This document shows, piece after piece, positions 52,625 through 63,274 of a stretch of 64,000 bases of DNA. A model generated the notes under the pieces. That model was not told where the DNA came from, searched no databases, and worked only from the letters and a program-made list of their open reading frames with translations. The DNA comes from Chitinophaga sp. E66 (GTDB lineage Bacteria > Bacteroidota > Bacteroidia > Chitinophagales > Chitinophagaceae), in contig CP079103.1 in assembly GCA_019285755.1 (NCBI GenBank), forward strand, positions 3,596,001-3,660,000, given 5' to 3'. The position numbers and the translations under genes are program-made. Each line of letters opens with the position of its first letter. Within the stretch, counting starts at the first letter, position 1.

Positions 52625-52832
52625 ATGATCGGCATCTTCAAAACAAATATCAGTACCCAAAGAGAAAAACCAGGTGATCCGTGCCTTGTCCGGCGAGTTT
52701 TCCGCTACCCTTTGCACCCTCGACCTGGAGGATTGCGACCGGGTGTTGCGGGTGGATTGCCCGGAGATGGAAGAGCATCAGGTTGTTTCTTTTGTGCGCG
52801 ACCTGGGGTTCCAGTGCGCGGTTTTGGAATAA
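52625..52832 (+). CDS. Small ferredoxin-fold-like protein (HMA-like), one lost base
   Basis: Found by restoring one A near 52667. The protein then reads MIGIFKTNISTQREKNQVIR, ALSGEFSATLCTLDLEDCDR, VLRVDCPEMEEHQVVSFVRD, LGFQCAVLE and stops at 52832 (69 residues). The beta-alpha-beta pattern resembles small heavy-metal-associated-type proteins of Bacteroidota; Cys residues are present but no CxxC, so metal binding is doubtful. Its position divergent to an AraC regulator suggests joint control. Confidence 0.65.
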
Positions 52833-53280
52833 TGTTATCCGTACGCGGCATGAAAGTCCGCCCTTTCCGGCGGAAAAAACATGATTTCTGTCAGATTACC
52901 GTTCCCCATTAACGCCCGTCCGGCAACTTTATTCGGTTACCCCAGGCGTTTTTTAATACCAAACTATCGTCAAACCTCCGTCCATCCTCCGTCGAACTAC
53001 CGTCAAACCCTTGCTACGGCCGGATGCCGACGGAGGATGGACGGAGGTTTGACGGACCCTGAACCATCCAACAAAACAGCCCTGTATCCATATCTCCCTT
53101 AAAAACAACTACTTAACCCCAAAGCCGTTCTCATCCCGGATGTAAATACCTGCTGTTGCGCAGATTTAATTTCCCTGCCATAGGGGTATGTTCTATTTTG
53201 CACGTCATATGATCGGAAAACAACCGGAGACGCTTCACCGGAACAAACTTCCGCCATCACTATAAACTGAAAACCAATAT
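52833..53280. other. Noncoding region with the 11-bp array/inverted repeat and TonB-receptor promoter
   Basis: No credible gene. It holds the array at 52967-53061 and, before the TonB receptor, CTATTTTGCAC at ~53192, one T short of a good -7 box. Confidence 0.65.
52967..53061. repeat. 11-bp array that is also a 27-bp perfect inverted repeat
   Basis: On the left, four 11-bp units: TCGTCAAACCT, CCGTCCATCCT, CCGTCGAACTA, CCGTCAAACCC (52967-53010). On the right, three: GACGGAGGATG, GACGGAGGTTT, GACGGACCCTG (53029-53061). Positions 52968-52994 and 53028-53054 are perfect reverse complements over 27 bases with a 33-base spacer, so the RNA or single strand could form a very stable hairpin. Confidence 0.92.
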
Positions 53281-55647
53281 ATGAAAGCAACAGCCCGGCT
53301 GCTGATGAGCCTTTTACTGACCTTGATTGCGACAACCGCTGCGTTGGCGCAACAGCGGTACACCATCAGCGGTTATGTCAAAGATGAAAAAAACGGCGAA
53401 ACGCTCATCGGCATTTCCATAGGGAAACCCGGTACTTCCATCGGTACCGTAACCAACGAATATGGCTTCTATTCCCTCACCCTGCCCGCTGGCAAACATG
53501 ATATCCAGTTCTCTTATATCGGTTATCAACCCCAGAAATTCACCATCGACCTGACCGCCAACAAGCGGCTGGACATCAAACTGGGACAGGCCGACCAACA
53601 GCTCAACGAGGTGGTGATCTCCGGCAAGGCACAGGAAAAGAACATTAATACCCTTAATACCAGCCTCAATAAGCTCGATATCGCGGAAATCAAGAAGCTG
53701 CCCACCTTTATGGGAGAAGTGGACGTACTTCGCGTGATCCAGACGCTGCCCGGCGTGAACACCGTGGGCGAAGGCGCCGCCAGCTTCAACGTGCGCGGCG
53801 GTAACGGGGATGAAAACCTCATCCTGCTGGACGAAGCGCCGGTTTACAACTCTACCCACATGCTAGGTTTCTTCTCCGTATTCAACCCTGACGCGGTGAA
53901 AACCTCAACCTCATTAAAGGCGGCTTCCCGGCTGAATATGGCGGCAGAACGGCCTCTGTACTGGACATCCGGATGAAGGACGGCAACAACCAGAAGTTCG
54001 GCATGACGGGCGGTATCGGGAATATCTTCAGCCGACTGGCGCTGGAAGGGCCCATCCAGAAAGACAAATCCTCTTTCATCATCGCCGGCCGCAGATCTTA
54101 TATGGACGTGCTCATGAAGCCCTTCCTCAAAGGCGACATGAAAGACACCAAGCTGTATTTCTACGACCTGACGGCCAAAGTGAACTTCCAGCTTAATAAG
54201 AACAACAGCCTGTTCGTCAGCGGATACTTCGGCCGAGATGTGTTCGGATTCGGCAAAGAGGCCAACATGAACTGGGGTAACAATACCGCATCGCTGCGCT
54301 GGAACCACATCTTCAACAACCGGCTGTTCATGAACCTGACCACTTACTACACCAAATATGATTATAGCCTGAAGTTCCTCAGCGATGAGAAATCTACCAG
54401 CAACCAGGAATTCAGCTGGAAGTCGAATATCATCAACTACGGTGTGAAACCTGCCTTCACTTACTACCTGAATTCCAACAACACGCTGCACTTCGGGGTA
54501 CAAGGCACCTATTACACCTTCAAACCGGGCAGCACGCTCTCCCGCGTGGATGAGCGCGAAAGCAGCATCGTGATGAAAGACAAGAACGCCCTGGAAGGCG
54601 CGCTATACCTGGATCACGAATGGAAAGCCGGCAACAAGTTCGGCGTACAATACGGCGTTCGCCTCTCCGGGTTCCAGTACATTGGCAAAGGCACTGCGTA
54701 TTATTATGCCGATACCACACCGGGCATCCGCAAGCGCTTCGTGGGTAAGGAAGATTATGAAGCCGGCAAAAGATCGCAGATTATTACTTCCTGGAGCCCC
54801 GCATCTCGGCGCGTTACGCCATCAACAGCACCTCCGCCATTAAGGCCGCCTACAGCCGCTCCGCGCAATATATGCACCAGCTGAGCAACACTGCTTCCCC
54901 TACCCCGGTAGACATCTGGACGCCCGTTTCCAATAACGTGAAACCGCAGCTGACAGACCAGGTGACGGCGGGTTACTTCTATAACGCCCCGGCGATAAGT
55001 TCGAACTGTCTGCCGAAGTGTTTTATAAAACCATGCAGGATCAGCTGGACTTCATCGACAATGCAGACCTGAATCTCAACGAATACATCGAAGCCGATCT
55101 GCTGGCCGCGAAAGGGCGGGCATACGGGCTGGAACTGTACGTCAAGAAAGATATCGGATCTACGACGGGCTGGGTGAGCTATACCCTCAGCCGTACCGAG
55201 CGCAAGACGCCGGGGCTGAGCCTGAACGAGTGGTTCCTCAACCGCTACGACCGCACCCATAACCTGAACTTCGTGGTGAGCCATGAGTTTACCAAACGCG
55301 CCAGCCTGAGCGCCAACTGGATGTACGCGACCGGTACTCCCGCCACGCTGGCCGATAGCCGCCTGGAGTTCCAGGACTGGGATATTCCTTACAACACCAC
55401 TGAAAAGCGTAATAACTACCGCCTGAAACCTTTCCACCGCCTCGATCTTTCATTTACCTACAAGGGTAAACAACTGAAACGCTGGAAAGGCGAATGGGTG
55501 TTCAGCCTGTACAACGTGTACGCCCGGAGGAACGCTTATACCGTATACTTCCGTCAGAACCCGGACGATCCGTCCAAGAAAGAGGCCGTGCGCCTCAGCA
55601 TCATCGGGTCCATTATTCCCGGTATCACTTATAACTTCAAATTCTAA
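53281..55647 (+). CDS. TonB-dependent receptor with carboxypeptidase-like plug extension, frameshifted
   Basis: Outer-membrane active importer. Signal peptide (MSLLLTLIATTAALAQQ), CarboxypepD_reg-like domain (YTISGYVKDEKNGETLIGIS; YGFYSLTLPAGKHDIQFSYI), plug (EVDVLRVIQTLPGVNTVGEG; SFNVRGGNGDENLILLDEAP), then a barrel ending IPGITYNFKF with C-terminal Phe. Slips lie near 53905, 54785 and 54990. Length ~789 residues, with no SusD partner next to it. The adjacent DUF4249 gene is its usual companion in this subfamily. Confidence 0.95.
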
Positions 55648-55656
55648 TCTCCAAGC

Positions 55657-56536
55657 ATGCTTTATATGAAAAGGAACCACATCACCATCGCCCTTCTCAC
55701 TGCCGCTGCGGGTTTTACTGCCTGCGAAGACGTGATCGACCTCGAAGTGCCGAATGGAAAGACTTACACCGTCGTGGACGCCTGGATCACTGACGTGCCG
55801 GGAAGCAACAGATCCGCCTCACGCAGACCGTCCCTTACACCGGCTCCGCCTCCGCGCCTGTGGTGAGCGACGCCAAAGTGACCGTGACCGATATGACCGC
55901 AAACAAGACATTCACCTTTACGTTCGCAGACGGCGTGTACAGCCACGACCCCGGCGCGGGTCAGAAGATCGCGGAAGTAGGACATGTTTACAAGCTGCGC
56001 CTGGAATTGAAAGAAGGCATTTTCGAAGCGACAGACACCGTGAAACGCGTACCGCTGGTTGATTCCATCGCCGCGGATTTCAAGACCAAAGAAGAATCCA
56101 TCTCCGGGAAAGAAGGCTTTTACGCGCGGTTCTATGGAAAGGACCTGGCAGGAGCGCCTGACTGGTATTGGATACGCAGCTACCGCAACACCCTTCAGAA
56201 CCGCATTGAGGACATCTTTGCCATTGACGGTTCCTTCGCGGAAGACGTGGCGGACGGATTGAGCTTCATCCAACCTATTTCAGAAGGGATCACCGATTAT
56301 GACAAGCCCTACCAGGAAGGCGAGAAAGTGATCGTACGCCTGGCATCGGTAACCAAGCCCAGCTACACTTTCCTGGACCAGGTGCAGCAGCAGGTCGACA
56401 ATGGCGGGCTGTTTGCCAAGATACTGGAAAACGTGCCCACCAACGTGCTGAATACGGACAAGAACGCCTCCGGGCGGGTACTTGGTGGTTCGGGACGTCT
56501 GCGGTATCATTCAGGGAAAAAACCATGCAGAAATAA
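55657..56536 (+). CDS. DUF4249 lipoprotein, frameshifted
   Basis: Signal with lipoprotein box (LLTAAAGFTACEDVIDLEVP). DUF4249 pattern: YTVVDAWITDVPG, then restored IRLTQTVPYTGSASAPVVSD and KVTVTDMTANKTFTFTFADG; the middle has DWYWIRSYRNTLQNRIEDIF. Slips lie near 55805 and 56485; the restored end (WFGTSAVSFREKTMQK) stops at 56536. Length ~293 residues. DUF4249 proteins follow TonB receptors and probably form the cell-surface lid or capture unit. It starts 9 bases after the receptor. Confidence 0.9.
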
Positions 56537-56576
56537 AATAGTCAACCAACAGATCACCCCTTAAAAACAACTTTTT

Positions 56577-57190
56577 ATGAAAAGAACAGGTAAGCGCCTG
56601 CTGCTTGCCCTGGCCATGCTTTGCACGGTACCGGCCTTTGCGCAGGATAAGATCGAGAGCCTCTCCCGCGGCGGGAAGGTAAGGGTGGGCGGATTCGGCG
56701 CCCCACTGTCAAATTCACAACATTCGACGATCAGTTCGGCGTATTGCTGGGCGGATACGCAGGCGTGATGCTCAACAGCAAACTCATGCTGGGCGCCGGC
56801 GCCTATGCGCTGGTCAACGATATCGAAGCGCCGCGGATGAACCCGGCAGACCCGACACTGTACTGGAACATGTGGTATACCGGCTTTGTGCCGGAGTATA
56901 CCATCAAAGGAAATAAGCTTGTGCACCTCGCCGTGGGCGGCCTGATCGGCGGCGGCGGCGTTATGAAGAACGAGCGGTACAAAGGCTGGGACGAGTTCGA
57001 GTCCATCGGCTACAGCGGCTTCTTCGTGGGCGAGCCTCACCTGAACCTGGAGCTCAATATCACCTCCTTCCTGCGGCTCGGCATTGGCGGATCTTACCGC
57101 TTCGTAAAGGGATCCAGCACGGATGGCATCACCGATGAGAAGCTGAGCGGGCCTTCCGCCCACTTCACCATCAAGGCGGGCCGTTTCTAG
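56577..57190 (+). CDS. Secreted beta-strand protein, envelope, one lost base
   Basis: Signal peptide (KRLLLALAMLCTVPAFAQ), then strands with glycine turns: restored TTFDDQFGVLLGGYAGVMLN, GFVPEYTIKGNKLVHLAVGG, LIGGGGVMKNERYKGW, LELNITSFLRLGIGGSYRFV; ends FTIKAGRF with C-terminal Phe. One slip near 56708. Length ~204 residues. Family not recognised; probably a small outer-membrane barrel co-transcribed with the receptor unit (40-base gap). Confidence 0.75.
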
Positions 57191-57309
57191 GCACGTCATT
57201 TACGGATCATCTTTAGCGGCAGGAATGGCCGGCACAGGAATTTTCGTTAACTTTTGGCAAAAGGAATATTCCACCGGCTTTCCCATACCGATAAAGATGA
57301 TTCGTTTTT

Positions 57310-58210
57310 ATGGACCTGATACATTTCGCCATACCCGGTTTTATCCTGCTGATCACCGCGGAAGTGATCTTTTCGGCGGTCGAAAAGCGGGATTTGTACG
57401 AAACGAAAGACGCCGCCAGCAGCATCGCCATGGGGTTGGGGAACGTTATTATAGGGCTTTTCACCAAGGCCGTCATTTACCTCGTTTACCTGGCAGCCTA
57501 CGAGTTCCGGCTATTTACGCTGGATGCCGCTGTATGGTGGGTCTGGGTGCTGTGTTTCTTCGCCGATGACCTCACCTACTATTGGTTTCACCGCAGCAGC
57601 CACGAGATCCGGTATTTCTGGGCTTCGCATGTGGTCCATCATTCCAGCCGCAAATACAATCTATCCACAGCCCTCCGTCAGACTTGGACGGGCAACCTTA
57701 GCGGGGCCTTCCTGTTCTGGATCTGGATGCCCCTGGCCGGCTTCCACCCTGCCATGGTCATGGCGATGCAGTCGGTCAGCCTGTTATATCAATTCTGGAT
57801 ACATACGGAGGCCATCAATAAGCTCCCCGGCCTTTGGAGTTTGTGTTCAATACCCCTTCCCACCATCGTGTTCACCATTCCTCCGAGATCAAATACCGGA
57901 CCGCAACCACGGCGGGGTGCTGATTATCTGGGACCGCCTGTTCGGTACTTTCCAGCCGGAGGAAGAAAGGCCGGTATATGGGCTGACGGTGAACATCGGG
58001 ACTTATAATCCACTCCGTATTGCAACGCATGAATGGGCGGCCATCTGGCGCGACCTGCGGCGCGCGCGAACCTGGAAAGAGGCATGGATGTATGTCTTCG
58101 GTGCGCCCGGATGGGAACGTGAAGGGAAGGGGAAGACGGCTAAAGCCCTCCGCCGGTCCGTTTCAGCGCCGCCCACTCCTCCTCACGGCATGCCGCTCAT
58201 CCAAAAATAA
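57310..58210 (+). CDS. Sterol desaturase/fatty acid hydroxylase family protein, frameshifted
   Basis: Di-iron membrane oxygenase family. Four or five hydrophobic segments and the His clusters YYWFHRSSHEIRYFW, SHVVHHSSRKYNLS and, after restoring, HRVHHSSEIKYRDRNHGGVL followed by DRLFGTFQPEEERPVYGL. These supply the eight His ligands. Slips lie near 57840, 57880-57895. Length ~300 residues. The substrate is likely a lipid but cannot be named. The C-terminal tail (KALRRSVSAPPTPPHG) is not conserved-looking, so the true stop may differ. Confidence 0.9.
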
Positions 58211-58220
58211 TCATGGATAT

Positions 58221-58269
58221 TTTGCATTTACGAAAACTATCGTACATTTGATTACGAAGAAATTCGTAC
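58221..58269 (+). promoter_or_regulatory. Promoter and BlaI-type operator
   Basis: TTTG at 58221-58224 and TACATTTG at 58243-58250 (18-base spacer) form a Bacteroidota promoter. Directly downstream, TTACGAA (58252) and TTCGTAC (58263) form an inverted repeat around GAAA, where BlaI-family dimers would block transcription. The repeat also resembles TATCGTAC at 58239. Confidence 0.7.
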
Positions 58270-58283
58270 AAAGGAGAGAAATC

Positions 58284-58681
58284 ATGGAAAACAAGGCAAA
58301 CAATAAGCATATACGTCCGACCGAAAGCGAGCTGGAGATCCTGACGATCCTGTGGGAGCGTGGGGCCAGTACGGTGAGGAGGTGCATGAGATCCTGGAGA
58401 AGCAGAAGGAGGCGGGTTACACCACTACCCTGAAGCTGATGCAGATCATGCATGAAAAGGGCTTGCTGCAGCGGGATGCAAGCGCCAAGACGCATATTTA
58501 TGAAGCTGCCGTTCCAAAGGAAGAAACACAGGCGCAGTTGTTGAAAAAGATGATCGACACGGTTTTTTCCGGCTCGGCGTCTCAGCTTGTGATGCAGGCC
58601 CTTGGTGGGCACCGATCCTCGCAGGAGGAGCTCGACCGCATACGGGAATATCTGAACGAAATCGATAAAAAACAGTCGTAA
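58284..58681 (+). CDS. BlaI/MecI/CopY-family repressor, one lost base
   Basis: Starts MENKANNKHIRPTESELEIL (winged helix), LTILWERGASTVEEVHEI after restoring, then GYTTTLKLMQIMHEKGLLQR recognition helix, and a dimerising tail. GGAGAG ribosome site 7 bases upstream. One slip near 58368. Length ~132 residues. It is followed after 10 bases by the BlaR1-like sensor, the classic pair in which the sensor's protease inactivates the repressor. No beta-lactamase gene is adjacent, so the pair may control itself or distant genes. Confidence 0.94.
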
Positions 58682-58691
58682 TAATTGTTTT

Positions 58692-61065
58692 ATGCACTCG
58701 TTACTTCCTTTCACTGACCTTATCCAGGCGTTCGGCTGGACGATCCTGCACTCATTCTGGCAGGGCTGCTGCGTCTTTCTCTGTTTGCGCATCGTGCTGT
58801 GGCTCTGGCCGCAGGCCGGGCCGTCTATCAAATACCATCTCTCCTTTCTGTCTTTGACGGGTATTGCGGGATGGTTCGGCGCCACGTTTGCCACACAATG
58901 GAGATCGATCCGCGAAGCTTCAGAAGCTGCGGTGATGGCGGCATCCGGCGGTATGGGCGCAATGCCCCTTCCTGCGGGCGTGCCCATTGCCTTCGCTACT
59001 GCTCCGGCGCCGGCCGACGGCCTGAAAATGGCACTCCCGGGCATGGAAGCGTTCTTTCCGATACTGGTGGGGATCTATGTGGTGGGCGTAACAGTGATGA
59101 CGATCCGCCTGTGTGTTGACCTGGCACAGCTGAAAACGCTGCGCAATGAGGGTTTGACCACGCTGGACACCGTCTGGGACGAGCATCTCGATACCCTTGC
59201 CCGCAAGATGGGTATCGCCAGGAAGGTGGCCCTTCATATTTCCAGGCATCTGCAGGTGCCGGTGATGATAGGGTTCGTTCGCCCGGTGATCCTGCTGCCG
59301 GCAGCCATGGTCAACAACCTGAGCCCCGAGCAGCTGGAAGCTATCCTTCTTCACGAGCTCGCTCACATCAAACGCAACGACTATCTCCTGAATATCTTCC
59401 AATCCATTGTAGAAACGCTCCTCTTCTTCAATCCGTTCGTATGGTGGATTTCCCGCAACATCCGCCTGGAACGCGAACATTGCTGTGACGACCTCGTTCT
59501 GGCCAGCACCGTTCAACCCATGCACTACGCCAAAGCCCTGGTTGCACTGGAAGAATTCCGCCTTACAGCAAACCCGATGGCGATGGCCGCCGCGCATGAC
59601 CGGCACCATTTACTTCATCGCATCAAACGCATCATGGAAATGAAAACGAAACATCTCAACTATAGCCAGCGGCTCCTGGCACTCCTGATCATCGTCACCG
59701 GCCTGGTGTCTATCGCCTGGCTCACGCCCGATGGCAGACATGGCAAAAAAGACAAAATGCCGTTGCCGCTTCCGCTCAACAAAACACCCCTGCACCGGCT
59801 GTTGAAATATGTGCTGAGCCCTGCACGGTTGATACGGTTCCTGACTTCATCACTGAGCCCGTTATACCCGCCCCTCCTTCCGCCCCCATTCCTCCGGCTC
59901 CGATGGCGTCTCCTGCCCCCTGGCATTAGCCAGCCCCTCGCGCCTGCGCCACCGATGCCTCCGACAGCTCCAATGTCGCCCGTGCCCCCGGCTCCGCATC
60001 TGAACATGCAACCGCCAATGCCGCCGGTGCCCCGATGTACACCGGGAACGGAGACGTTGTTTTCTACCGCGGCTCCGGGAAGATCGGCTTCCAGGCTTAT
60101 GGTGATACCGTAGTGCCCGGCGGACGGATCATAATCGTCGACAAAAACGGGAAAAAGAAAACCTATAACTCGATCGATGATATGTCGGCCGACGAAAAGA
60201 AAGAATTTGAAGAACAATACATCAAGCTGCAAAATCAAAACTTCAATTTCAAGTTCGATAAGCACTTCGATTTTGATCAGTCTTTTAAGTTCAATTTCGA
60301 TTCCCTGACCAAAAATTCTCGGATAAAGATTTTGCCAAGATGCGGCTGGATGCCCTGAAACAGCTCGAAAATATCAACTTCGACCAGCTCCGAATGCAGA
60401 TGGACAGGGCGATAGATATGAAATGGGAAAATCTTGACGAGGCCACCCGAAAGCAGCTCAGCAAAGAAGATTGGGAAAAGGCCATGAACGAAGCCAGGAA
60501 AACATCAGGGACATCAACTGGAAAGAAAAGCAGCAGGAGATCAACAAAGCCATCGAAGAACTGAAAAAGAGGAAGTTAAATTCCGCAAGGATGCGCAGCA
60601 ATATAAAACCGACCAAACCCGGTTCAAAGCCGAACAAATGAAGTACCAACGCGATGTAGCCCGTTTCAAGGCAGCGGCAGATGCAAACGACCGCGCACAG
60701 GAGGCTCATTTTCAGGCGGTGCGTGACCATCATAGGGTTTCGAGCAACACCTCCGCGAACACGAGCGAGCCGTGCGCCAGCAAGAGCGTGCCCGTATTAC
60801 AGCCGATGCCAGCCGCGAGCTCACGGAAAGAAACAGGGCTACCAGCAACGTCTATAACAACCTGCTGAAAGCTATGGAGTCAGACAAGCTTATCGACCGT
60901 GAAGCCGGCTACAATATCGAAAAGAAGGGCGACGAGCTCTTTATCAATGGTAAAAAGCAATCAGACGACATTAAAAACAAGTACAAACAATATCTTAAAA
61001 ACGATAACGTTACTATTAAAGGGGATAAAACGAACCTCCAAATCCATGCGCAAGACAACAACTAA
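58692..61065 (+). CDS. BlaR1-like M56 family membrane metallopeptidase with long charged tail, frameshifted
   Basis: Membrane helices at residues ~8-40, 50-65 and 115-140, then the M56 peptidase: HELAHIKRNDYLL (HExxH zinc site, near residue 221), FNPFVWWISRNIRLEREHCC with the third ligand Glu, DDLVLAS. A last helix (LLALLIIVTGLVSIAWL) leads to ~430 periplasmic residues: a Pro/Ala-rich stretch, a beta segment (GDVVFYRGSGKIGFQAYGDT) and a long Asp/Glu/Lys/Gln coiled coil (EQYIKLQNQNFNFKFDKHFD). No penicillin-binding domain is present. Slips lie near 59790-59935, 60035, 60318, 60505 and 60570-60760. ~791 residues. Confidence 0.9.
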
Positions 61066-61121
61066 GCGCTGGCAGGCTCTTTACCCACTCATGTAACCAT
61101 TCTCCGCCATTCTACTTATTC

Positions 61122-61150
61122 CCGCTGCCGGTTCCGGTGGCGGTTTTTTC
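61122..61150 (+). terminator. Terminator after the M56 gene
   Basis: Stem CCGCTGCC/GGTGGCGG (two G-U pairs), loop GGTTCC, six T. Confidence 0.75.
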
Positions 61151-61151
61151 T

Positions 61152-61159
61152 TATATTTG
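61152..61159 (+). promoter_or_regulatory. Candidate -7 box TATATTTG for yajQ
   Basis: TATATTTG fits TAnnTTTG, 36 bases before the start; no clear -33 element, and it abuts the terminator. Confidence 0.45.
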
Positions 61160-61194
61160 CCCCTCGTTTAATCATTATTCAAAAACCCGCGCAT

Positions 61195-61684
61195 ATGCCC
61201 TCATTCGATATCGTGAGCAAAGTAGACCTCCAGACCCTGGATAACGCCATCAATACGGTTAAAAAGAGATCAACAACCGGTACGACTTCAAAGGTTCGCC
61301 CGTGGAGATCGAGCTGGATAAGAAAGAGATGATCGTGAAGCTGGAAGTAGAAACCGATATGAAGCTGGACCAGGTGATCGACGTGCTCATCAGCCGCAGC
61401 ATGCGGCAGGGGCTGGCCGCCGAGATCTACGACCTCAGCAAGGAGCATTATGTAAGCGGGAAGATCGTAAAAAAGAGGTTCCCGTGCGCAACGGCATCAA
61501 GCAGGACGACGCCAAGAAGATCGTGAAAATGATCAAGGATTCCGGCCTGAAGGTGCAAGCCGCCATCATGGACGATATTGTACGAGTAACAGCGAAAAAA
61601 ATAGATGATTTACAGGAAGTTATACAGAAGTGCCGGGAGGCCAACTTCGGAATCGCGCTCCAGTACGTCAACATGAAAAGCTAA
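61195..61684 (+). CDS. yajQ: YajQ-family nucleotide-binding protein, two lost bases
   Basis: Starts [20 protein letters not shown], then restored [20 protein letters not shown]; second half [40 protein letters not shown]; ends LQYVNMKS. Two ferredoxin-like domains as in E. coli YajQ; some homologues bind cyclic di-GMP, others RNA or nucleotides. Slips lie near 61265 (five A for six) and 61475 (six A for seven). Restored length 163 residues. Confidence 0.94.
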
Positions 61685-61690
61685 ATTTTC

Positions 61691-61721
61691 TTTGCATTTT
61701 AAAAATATTGCGCTACCTTTG
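61691..61721 (+). promoter_or_regulatory. Promoter of rpmE2 (Bacteroidota consensus)
   Basis: TTTG at 61691-61694 and TACCTTTG at 61714-61721 with a 19-base spacer: a perfect match to the Bacteroidota housekeeping promoter. Start codon 26 bases further. Confidence 0.85.
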
Positions 61722-61747
61722 CGCTCTGTATTTATTAACTTATTGAT

Positions 61748-62001
61748 ATGAAACAGGAATTCATCCGGAAAATTATAGATTCGTAGTGTTCAAAGACATG
61801 TCCAATGGCGACAGCTTCCTTGGTAAATCCACTACTCCCACCCGTGAAACCATCACCTGGGAAGACGGGAACGAGTATCCAGTAATTAAGCTGGAGATCT
61901 CCAACACTTCTCACCCGTTCTATACCGGTAAAAACGTGCTGGTGGATACTGCAGGCCGTATCGACAAATTCAACAAACGTTACAAGAAAGAAGCTAAATA
62001 A
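61748..62001 (+). CDS. rpmE2: Ribosomal protein L31 type B (zinc-free), one lost base
   Basis: Restored sequence begins [20 protein letters not shown] and ends [12 protein letters not shown], 84 residues. It has no Cys, so it is the zinc-independent form, used when zinc is scarce or as the only L31. The frame breaks after GAATT where CC has become C. A broken ribosomal protein with its own perfect promoter is a good sign that the loss is a sequence error. Closed by its own terminator. Confidence 0.95.
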
Positions 62002-62025
62002 GGCTTCTCTGCATATTTTACTGGT

Positions 62026-62052
62026 CCCGCCGAAGCTTTCGGCGGGATTTTT
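62026..62052 (+). terminator. Terminator of rpmE2
   Basis: Perfect 9-bp stem CCCGCCGAA/TTCGGCGGG with a 3-base loop, then ATTTTT. Confidence 0.88.
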
Positions 62053-62070
62053 ATTTACTTTAGCCGGGAT

Positions 62071-63232
62071 ATGAACCCTCACTACATCCTGTTTGACACG
62101 CCCGAGCGCGACGAGCTGTACCCTTTACGCATACCCGCCCTGCCGCGGATATCCGCACAGGCATCCTTACCATTCGCGAAAAATGGGAGCGCCGGTTAGG
62201 CGCCGGGCCGCTCAGTTGCATTACCGCCGGGCATCTCCAAACCAAATTCCCCTACATAAAGCGCCGCCAGGCGCTGTTACCATATTGGTAAACGGGCACC
62301 TCCTCCCCTCCGCCGGCCTTGTTAAGACCATTACAGCCATGGAGCCGGGCCAGGAACTCTATAAGAACGGCCGCCTGCTGGCGAAGGTCATCAGCGGGGA
62401 AGACTTCTTTGCTCCCGCAACACTGGTGCGGCAGGAATACGAGGAGGATATCCGCCGGGTAGACCGGCCCTGGGACATCGTGCAGCATAATGACGCCGCC
62501 CTTCGCGACGACTTCGCACTGCTGACGAAAGGCCGCAAATCGGCTCCTGTTTCCAAAACCAACCAGGTGGTGAACCCGGCTCAGATCTTCCTGGAGCCGG
62601 GCGCAAAAGTGGAATGCAGCGTACTGAACGCGGCTTCCGGGCCTATTTATGTAGGGAAAGATGCGGAGATCATGGAAGGGAACCTCATCCGGGGCCCTTT
62701 GCAATGGGTGAAGGCGCGGTATTGAAGATGGGCAGCCGGGTTTATGGTGCTACCTCGCTCGGACCGAAGAGCGTGGCGGGCGGAGAGATCAAGAACACCG
62801 TGTTTTTCGCCAATTCCAACAAGGGGCACGACGGCTACCTGGGGATGCGGTGATCGGGGAATGGTGCAACCTGGGGCCAATACCAGCTGTTCCAATATGA
62901 AGAACAATGCCCGCGAGGTCCGCATCTGGATGGAAGCGAAGCAGGAATACTGGCCTGCGGGGAATAAATGCGGCGTGATGATGGGCGATTACAGCCGGTG
63001 CGGGATAAATACCATGTTCAATACCGGCACCGTGGTGGGCGTGAGCTGCAACGTGTTTGGCGGCAATTTTCCGCCTAAATACCTTCCCGCCTTCAGCTGG
63101 GGAGGCGCAGGCATCACCGACCGGTACAGGCTGGAAGAAGCGCTGCGGGACGCGGATTCCTGGATGCGGCTGAAGGGCGCTGCCTTATCGGATGCCGACC
63201 GGGAAATTCTGAGCCATATATTTCGGGGATAA
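62071..63232 (+). CDS. GlmU-like protein with left-handed beta-helix, frameshifted
   Basis: Starts MNPHYILFDTPERDELYPL; the N-terminal part lacks the LNxGxGTRM-type nucleotidyl site of GlmU, while the C-terminal half shows hexapeptide repeats (GPIYVGKDAEIMEGNLI; KMGSRVYGATSLGPKSVAGG; VIGEWCNLGANTSCSN). This is the GlmU-related 'putative sugar nucleotidyltransferase' of Bacteroidota, usually ~390 residues, as here. It includes IMEGNLIRGP and VVGVSCNVFGGNFPPKYLPA. Slips lie near 62120-62140, 62280, 62705 and 62848. Reaction unproven. tpiA follows after 42 bases, probably on the same transcript. Confidence 0.88.
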
Positions 63233-63274
63233 ATGCGTATTTTTCGCGCCACTTATCAAAAGCACCGTAAAATC

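Noticed and set aside
53099..53335. 78-residue minus-strand frame upstream of the TonB receptor
   Set aside because: It overlaps the receptor's signal peptide and shows no protein-like pattern.
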